DNA of 32,119 bases from Xenorhabdus kozodoii. GTDB taxonomy: Bacteria > Pseudomonadota > Gammaproteobacteria > Enterobacterales > Enterobacteriaceae. The notes beneath the pieces are model-generated. The model saw only the letters and a list, made by a program, of their open reading frames with translations. It had not been told where the DNA came from and did no database searches. Of this stretch, positions 28,371-32,119 are shown one piece after another. The stretch is taken from positions 1-32,119 of the forward strand of contig NZ_NJCX01000031.1 of NCBI RefSeq assembly GCF_002632875.1, read 5' to 3'. Each line of letters starts with the position of its first letter. The stretch's first letter is position 1. The translations under genes were made by a program, and so were the position numbers.

Positions 28371-31300
28371 ATGAAAATTCTTAGCTTACGGCTGAAAAAT
28401 ATTAATTCTTTGCAAGGCGAATGGAAAATTGACTTTACGGCAGAACCCTTTGCCAGCCACGGATTATTCGCCATTACCGGCCCTACGGGCGCAGGAAAAA
28501 CCTCCTTGCTGGATGCCATTTGCCTTGCCCTTTACCATGAAACACCAAGGCTCGGCACCATTTCTGCCTCTCAGAATGAATTAATGACCCGTCATTCCGC
28601 TGAGTGCCTTGCCGAAGTCGAATTTGAAGTCAAAGGTGTCGCTTATCGGGCATTTTGGAGTCAGCGCCGTGCCCACAATCAGGCCAATGGTAAACTGCAA
28701 CCCCCAAAAGGAGAATTAGCCCTCAAAAAAGAGGGAAAAATTCTGGCTGATAAAATTCCAGAGAAAAAAGAAAAAATCGCCGAAATAACCGGGCTGGATT
28801 TTGGTCGTTTTACCAAATCCATGCTGTTATCACAGGGAAATTTTGCCGCATTCTTAAATGCGCAAGATAAAGATCGGGCAGATTTACTGGAAGAGCTAAC
28901 AGGCACCGAAATTTACGGCATTTTGTCCCAGGAAATTTATCAACGCCATAAGGAGGCACAATCTGAGCTAAATATCCAACAGGCCAAAGCCTCCTCGATT
29001 GAATTACTCACCCCAGAGCAGCAGCAAGCATATAAAAATCAGCAACAACAGCTTATTGCAGAAGAAAGTGAACTCAGCCAGCAAATTAAAGCATTACAGG
29101 TTGCCGAACAGTGGCTTATTAGAAGGGATGAACTACAACAATCTCTGGCAAAAAATACCTTACTTTTGCAACAAACCAAGCAAGCCCTTCAAGAAGCACA
29201 ACCTCAATTACAACAACTGGCTATCAGCGAGCCGGCAGAAAAAATTCGTCCACTATGGGATGTACAAAACCGAGCACACCAGGAAAAACAGCGCCTGATT
29301 GAACAACGTATAAAAATAGAAAATGAGTGCCAACAACAATTGGCACTGCTGCAACCTGCCAAGCAACAGCTTACGCAGGCAGAGAAAAACCGAGAAGCGC
29401 ATCAACAATATCAAAATCAACAGGAAAAGCTCATCTCAGAACACATTACGCCACTCGATCATAAAATCGATATTCAATCAAAAGATCTTCTGGCGCTTGA
29501 GAGAGAAATTACGCGACAAAACCGTGAATACGCCGAGAGCCAATCTCAGTATAAAAACACTAAAAATCAGATAGATAACATAAACGAAGAACAAAAAAAG
29601 CGGGAAGCCTACCACGAGGATCATCCCCATTACCGTAATTTGGACAGTAAACTGCCTGAATGGAAACAGCGACTGACCCGCCAGCAAGAGCGGCAAACCC
29701 AAATAAATCAACTTAGACAAAGCACACGGCAAATTACCGCAGCGATCACCCGCACCACCGAACATTTGAATTCACTGAATACTGGATTAGCAAAACAAAA
29801 AGAACAGAACCAAATATTACGCAATAATTTTGCGAATGCTGAAAGTCAGCTTATTGCTTTGCAGAAAAAACATCCTTTAGAGCAACGACAAAAATATTTA
29901 TCAATCTATCAGCAACAATTGGCATCACAGAACCAACTGGAAATTTTACTGCCGCTGATCCAACAGCAACAGGCAGCGATCTCTGCCGATCAACATCAAT
30001 TGACACAATGGCAAGAATCGATAAAACAGTTACCGGAGCAAATCGCAACCCTCAACCAACAATTAGCCGAAAAACAGCAACATTATGAAGATCTTGATAA
30101 TCGCGTTCGCTTAGAGCAGCAGATCGTTAACCTGGAAAAAGAACGTTCACAATTAAAAGAAGGTGAATCTTGCCCTCTTTGCGGTTCAACTCACCATCCT
30201 TTAATCAATGAATACCAAAATATTGCTCTGCCACAATCAGAAGAACGATTAAAAATTCTGCGCCAACAGATTGAACAGTGCCAAGAAAATCGTGCGGCCC
30301 TGCAACAAAAACAACAAATTCAGCAGCAGCATTGCCAACAATTGCAGCAAAATATTGCAAAACTCACCGCTAAATTGACCGAATTGGCTAAACAATGGGA
30401 ACACCATTGCCAACAATTACAGGCTACAGATTTGCCGATAGATACAGATGCGGTTAATGATTTTATCGGCCAACGGCAATCTGTTTATCATCAGCACCAA
30501 GCCCAGCAGGAACTCCTTTTACAGGCGGAAAAAACCTGTCAAGCAGCCGAAAAAACACTCTCCACCAATCGTGAACAATGTCAAGAATATGAAAAAAATA
30601 TTGAATTGGAATACTTCAAACACGATGCAGCCCAAAAACAATTGGCAGAAAAAACATCTGAAATTCAACAAATAGAAACCGATTATGCGGCAACAGAACA
30701 ACAACTAAGGGACGAATTACAATCGACACCCTTCATTTTACCTTCCCATCAAGAAGCAGAGAGCTGGTTACAACAGCGTGAACAGGAATTAAACAATTAC
30801 CATGAATCTCGTGAAAGATGGCAACAATTACAAAAAGAGCAAGCCGGCTTACAAAGCAAACTGAGTGAATTAGAGAAACAAAAAAATAAGCTATCCACTC
30901 ACCTTCATGCTTTAGATGTTCAGCAACAACACCAAAAACAGTTATTGGAGCAGACTCGTCAGGAACGTCACCATCTATTTGGTGAACAATCCGTCACTGA
31001 CGTTCGTCACGGCTTGCAACAAAAGGCTCATGAACTGGAAACCGCTTACCAGCAGGCGGTTTTCCATCTGCAAGAACTGCAAAACAAGATGAACCAATTA
31101 GCCGGTGCAGCCCGCGAAATAGAAAAAAACTACATAACTATCGAAGCAGACTGCAAACTCGCCACTAACCGCTTTCAAGCAGGGTTGGAGCAACAAGGTT
31201 TCTCCGATCAATCTGCGTTTGAACGTGCCTTATTGGCGCCAGAGCAGCGGGAAAAATTACAACAGTTGCAAGAAAAACTTGAGCAGCAACAATGGCAAGC

Positions 31301-32027
31301 ATCAACACGGCATCATGAATCAGAAATGGCCTTACAACGACATACAGAGACGCAGCCACGGTTACTTAATCAGTACGAACCCCCGCAATTGTCTGCCATA
31401 TTGACCGACGTTACAGCTAAGTTGAAACATAACAACCAGCAACAAGGTGAAGTCAGAACCCTGTTGAACAGTGATGCAACCCGCCGCCAACAACAGCAAG
31501 AGTTACTGGCACAGATCGCACTCCTGCAACAAAAATATGATGACTGGAGCTATCTCAATAATCTCATTGGCTCGGCTGATGGCGCTAAATTCCGCCGTTT
31601 TGCTCAGGGCTTAACCTTGGATCATCTCGTGCATCTGGCAAATATCCGGTTAGACAAATTACATGGCCGCTATTATTTGCAACGCAAAGATGACGGCAGT
31701 CTGGAATTACAAGTCATTGATACCTGGCAAGCGGAAGCTATCAGGGATACCAAAACGCTTTCTGGAGGAGAAAGTTTTCTTGTCAGCCTTGCCCTTGCGC
31801 TCGCCCTATCCGATCTCGTGAGTAATAAAGTACAAATAGAATCCCTGTTCCTTGATGAAGGTTTTGGCACGCTTGATCCTGAAACTCTGGATATCGCTTT
31901 GGATGCCCTGGATCACCTTAATGCATCAGGAAAAACAATCGGGGTAATTAGCCATGTAGAAGCATTAAAAGAGCGAATTCCAGTTCAGATCAAAGTGGAA
32001 AAGAAAAGTGGATCAGGACTTAGATAG
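28371..32027 (+). CDS. sbcC: Nuclease SbcCD subunit C (Rad50/SMC-type ATPase)
   Basis: The ATPase and coiled-coil arm of the SbcCD nuclease. Walker A is GPTGAGKTS (37-45), the zinc hook is CPLC (601-604) in the middle of two very long coiled coils, the ABC signature is [20 protein letters not shown] (from about 1130) and Walker B is [11 protein letters not shown] (D1162, E1163). At 1218 residues it is clearly longer than E. coli SbcC (1048). The extra length lies in glutamine-rich coiled-coil arms on both sides of the hook. The catalytic ends are intact, so the complex should work. Confidence 0.96.
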   Translation: MKILSLRLKNINSLQGEWKIDFTAEPFASHGLFAITGPTGAGKTSLLDAICLALYHETPRLGTISASQNELMTRHSAECLAEVEFEVKGVAYRAFWSQRRAHNQANGKLQPPKGELALKKEGKILADKIPEKKEKIAEITGLDFGRFTKSMLLSQGNFAAFLNAQDKDRADLLEELTGTEIYGILSQEIYQRHKEAQSELNIQQAKASSIELLTPEQQQAYKNQQQQLIAEESELSQQIKALQVAEQWLIRRDELQQSLAKNTLLLQQTKQALQEAQPQLQQLAISEPAEKIRPLWDVQNRAHQEKQRLIEQRIKIENECQQQLALLQPAKQQLTQAEKNREAHQQYQNQQEKLISEHITPLDHKIDIQSKDLLALEREITRQNREYAESQSQYKNTKNQIDNINEEQKKREAYHEDHPHYRNLDSKLPEWKQRLTRQQERQTQINQLRQSTRQITAAITRTTEHLNSLNTGLAKQKEQNQILRNNFANAESQLIALQKKHPLEQRQKYLSIYQQQLASQNQLEILLPLIQQQQAAISADQHQLTQWQESIKQLPEQIATLNQQLAEKQQHYEDLDNRVRLEQQIVNLEKERSQLKEGESCPLCGSTHHPLINEYQNIALPQSEERLKILRQQIEQCQENRAALQQKQQIQQQHCQQLQQNIAKLTAKLTELAKQWEHHCQQLQATDLPIDTDAVNDFIGQRQSVYHQHQAQQELLLQAEKTCQAAEKTLSTNREQCQEYEKNIELEYFKHDAAQKQLAEKTSEIQQIETDYAATEQQLRDELQSTPFILPSHQEAESWLQQREQELNNYHESRERWQQLQKEQAGLQSKLSELEKQKNKLSTHLHALDVQQQHQKQLLEQTRQERHHLFGEQSVTDVRHGLQQKAHELETAYQQAVFHLQELQNKMNQLAGAAREIEKNYITIEADCKLATNRFQAGLEQQGFSDQSAFERALLAPEQREKLQQLQEKLEQQQWQASTRHHESEMALQRHTETQPRLLNQYEPPQLSAILTDVTAKLKHNNQQQGEVRTLLNSDATRRQQQQELLAQIALLQQKYDDWSYLNNLIGSADGAKFRRFAQGLTLDHLVHLANIRLDKLHGRYYLQRKDDGSLELQVIDTWQAEAIRDTKTLSGGESFLVSLALALALSDLVSNKVQIESLFLDEGFGTLDPETLDIALDALDHLNASGKTIGVISHVEALKERIPVQIKVEKKSGSGLR

Positions 32028-32092
32028 TGTCGTCATGAGAAATTTCGTGCAATAATAATGCCCCACCATTCCATCATAAGAGTTGATTAACC

Positions 32093-32119
32093 ATGAGTAC
32101 ACCTGCACACCGCCGCCAC
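32093..32119 (+). CDS. Start of an unidentified gene, cut by window edge
   Basis: ATG at 32093 opens MSTPAHRRH before the window ends, 65 bases after the sbcC stop. An AAGAG with TTGATTAACC spacing upstream is a weak ribosome site. Nine codons are too few to name a family. Confidence 0.35.

Overview
The window looks like a chromosomal segment from a gammaproteobacterium of the order Enterobacterales, most likely Xenorhabdus or close to Photorhabdus. Three things point there. The right two thirds follow the E. coli order pgpA-thiL-nusB-ribH-ribD-nrdR / secF-secD-yajC-tgt-queA-acpH / brnQ-phoR-phoB-sbcD-sbcC. Intergenic repeats of the ERIC/IRU type with arms around GCAACTTGAA are present. There are also PAS4-LuxR 'solo' regulators, a family greatly expanded in Photorhabdus and Xenorhabdus. 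The genus is an inference; the order is well supported.

Region 1 (1-9440) is accessory. It starts inside an IS982-like element (end near 119). Next come a PAS-LuxR regulator (474-1148), an IRU-type repeat, and a co-directional cassette of a GalR/LacI-type regulator, an NhaC-family antiporter and a MalY/PatB C-S lyase (1381-5035). About 1 kb of AT-rich DNA follows, holding the internally deleted relic of a third LuxR-type regulator, then an intact second PAS-LuxR regulator (6038-6721). The region closes with a DUF969-DUF979-pcp operon (7026-9438), which probably takes up and processes pyroglutamyl compounds. A bidirectional terminator at about 9439-9470 marks the border with the core genome.

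Region 2 (9473-20224) is core. It holds a minus-strand run for riboflavin synthesis, NusB, thiamine phosphate kinase and phosphatidylglycerophosphatase under nrdR. It is followed by the minus-strand queuosine and Sec-accessory block queA-tgt-yajC-secD-secF, with acpH divergent from queA.

Region 3 (20438-23033) carries a 2-Cys peroxiredoxin with a well-formed OxyR half-site upstream, and a periplasmic gamma-glutamyltransferase. These occupy the place of proY-malZ in E. coli.

Region 4 (23126-32119) has brnQ, phoR and phoB on the minus strand and sbcD-sbcC on the plus strand. A run of three PHO-box repeats precedes phoB. An overlooked small membrane-protein frame, interrupted by two stop codons in its 5' half, lies between phoR and brnQ.

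No RNA gene, CRISPR array or obviously new defence system was seen. The most interesting leads are the LuxR-bracketed GalR/NhaC/PatB cassette with its LuxR relic, the small membrane frame between phoR and brnQ, and the DUF969-DUF979-pcp operon.
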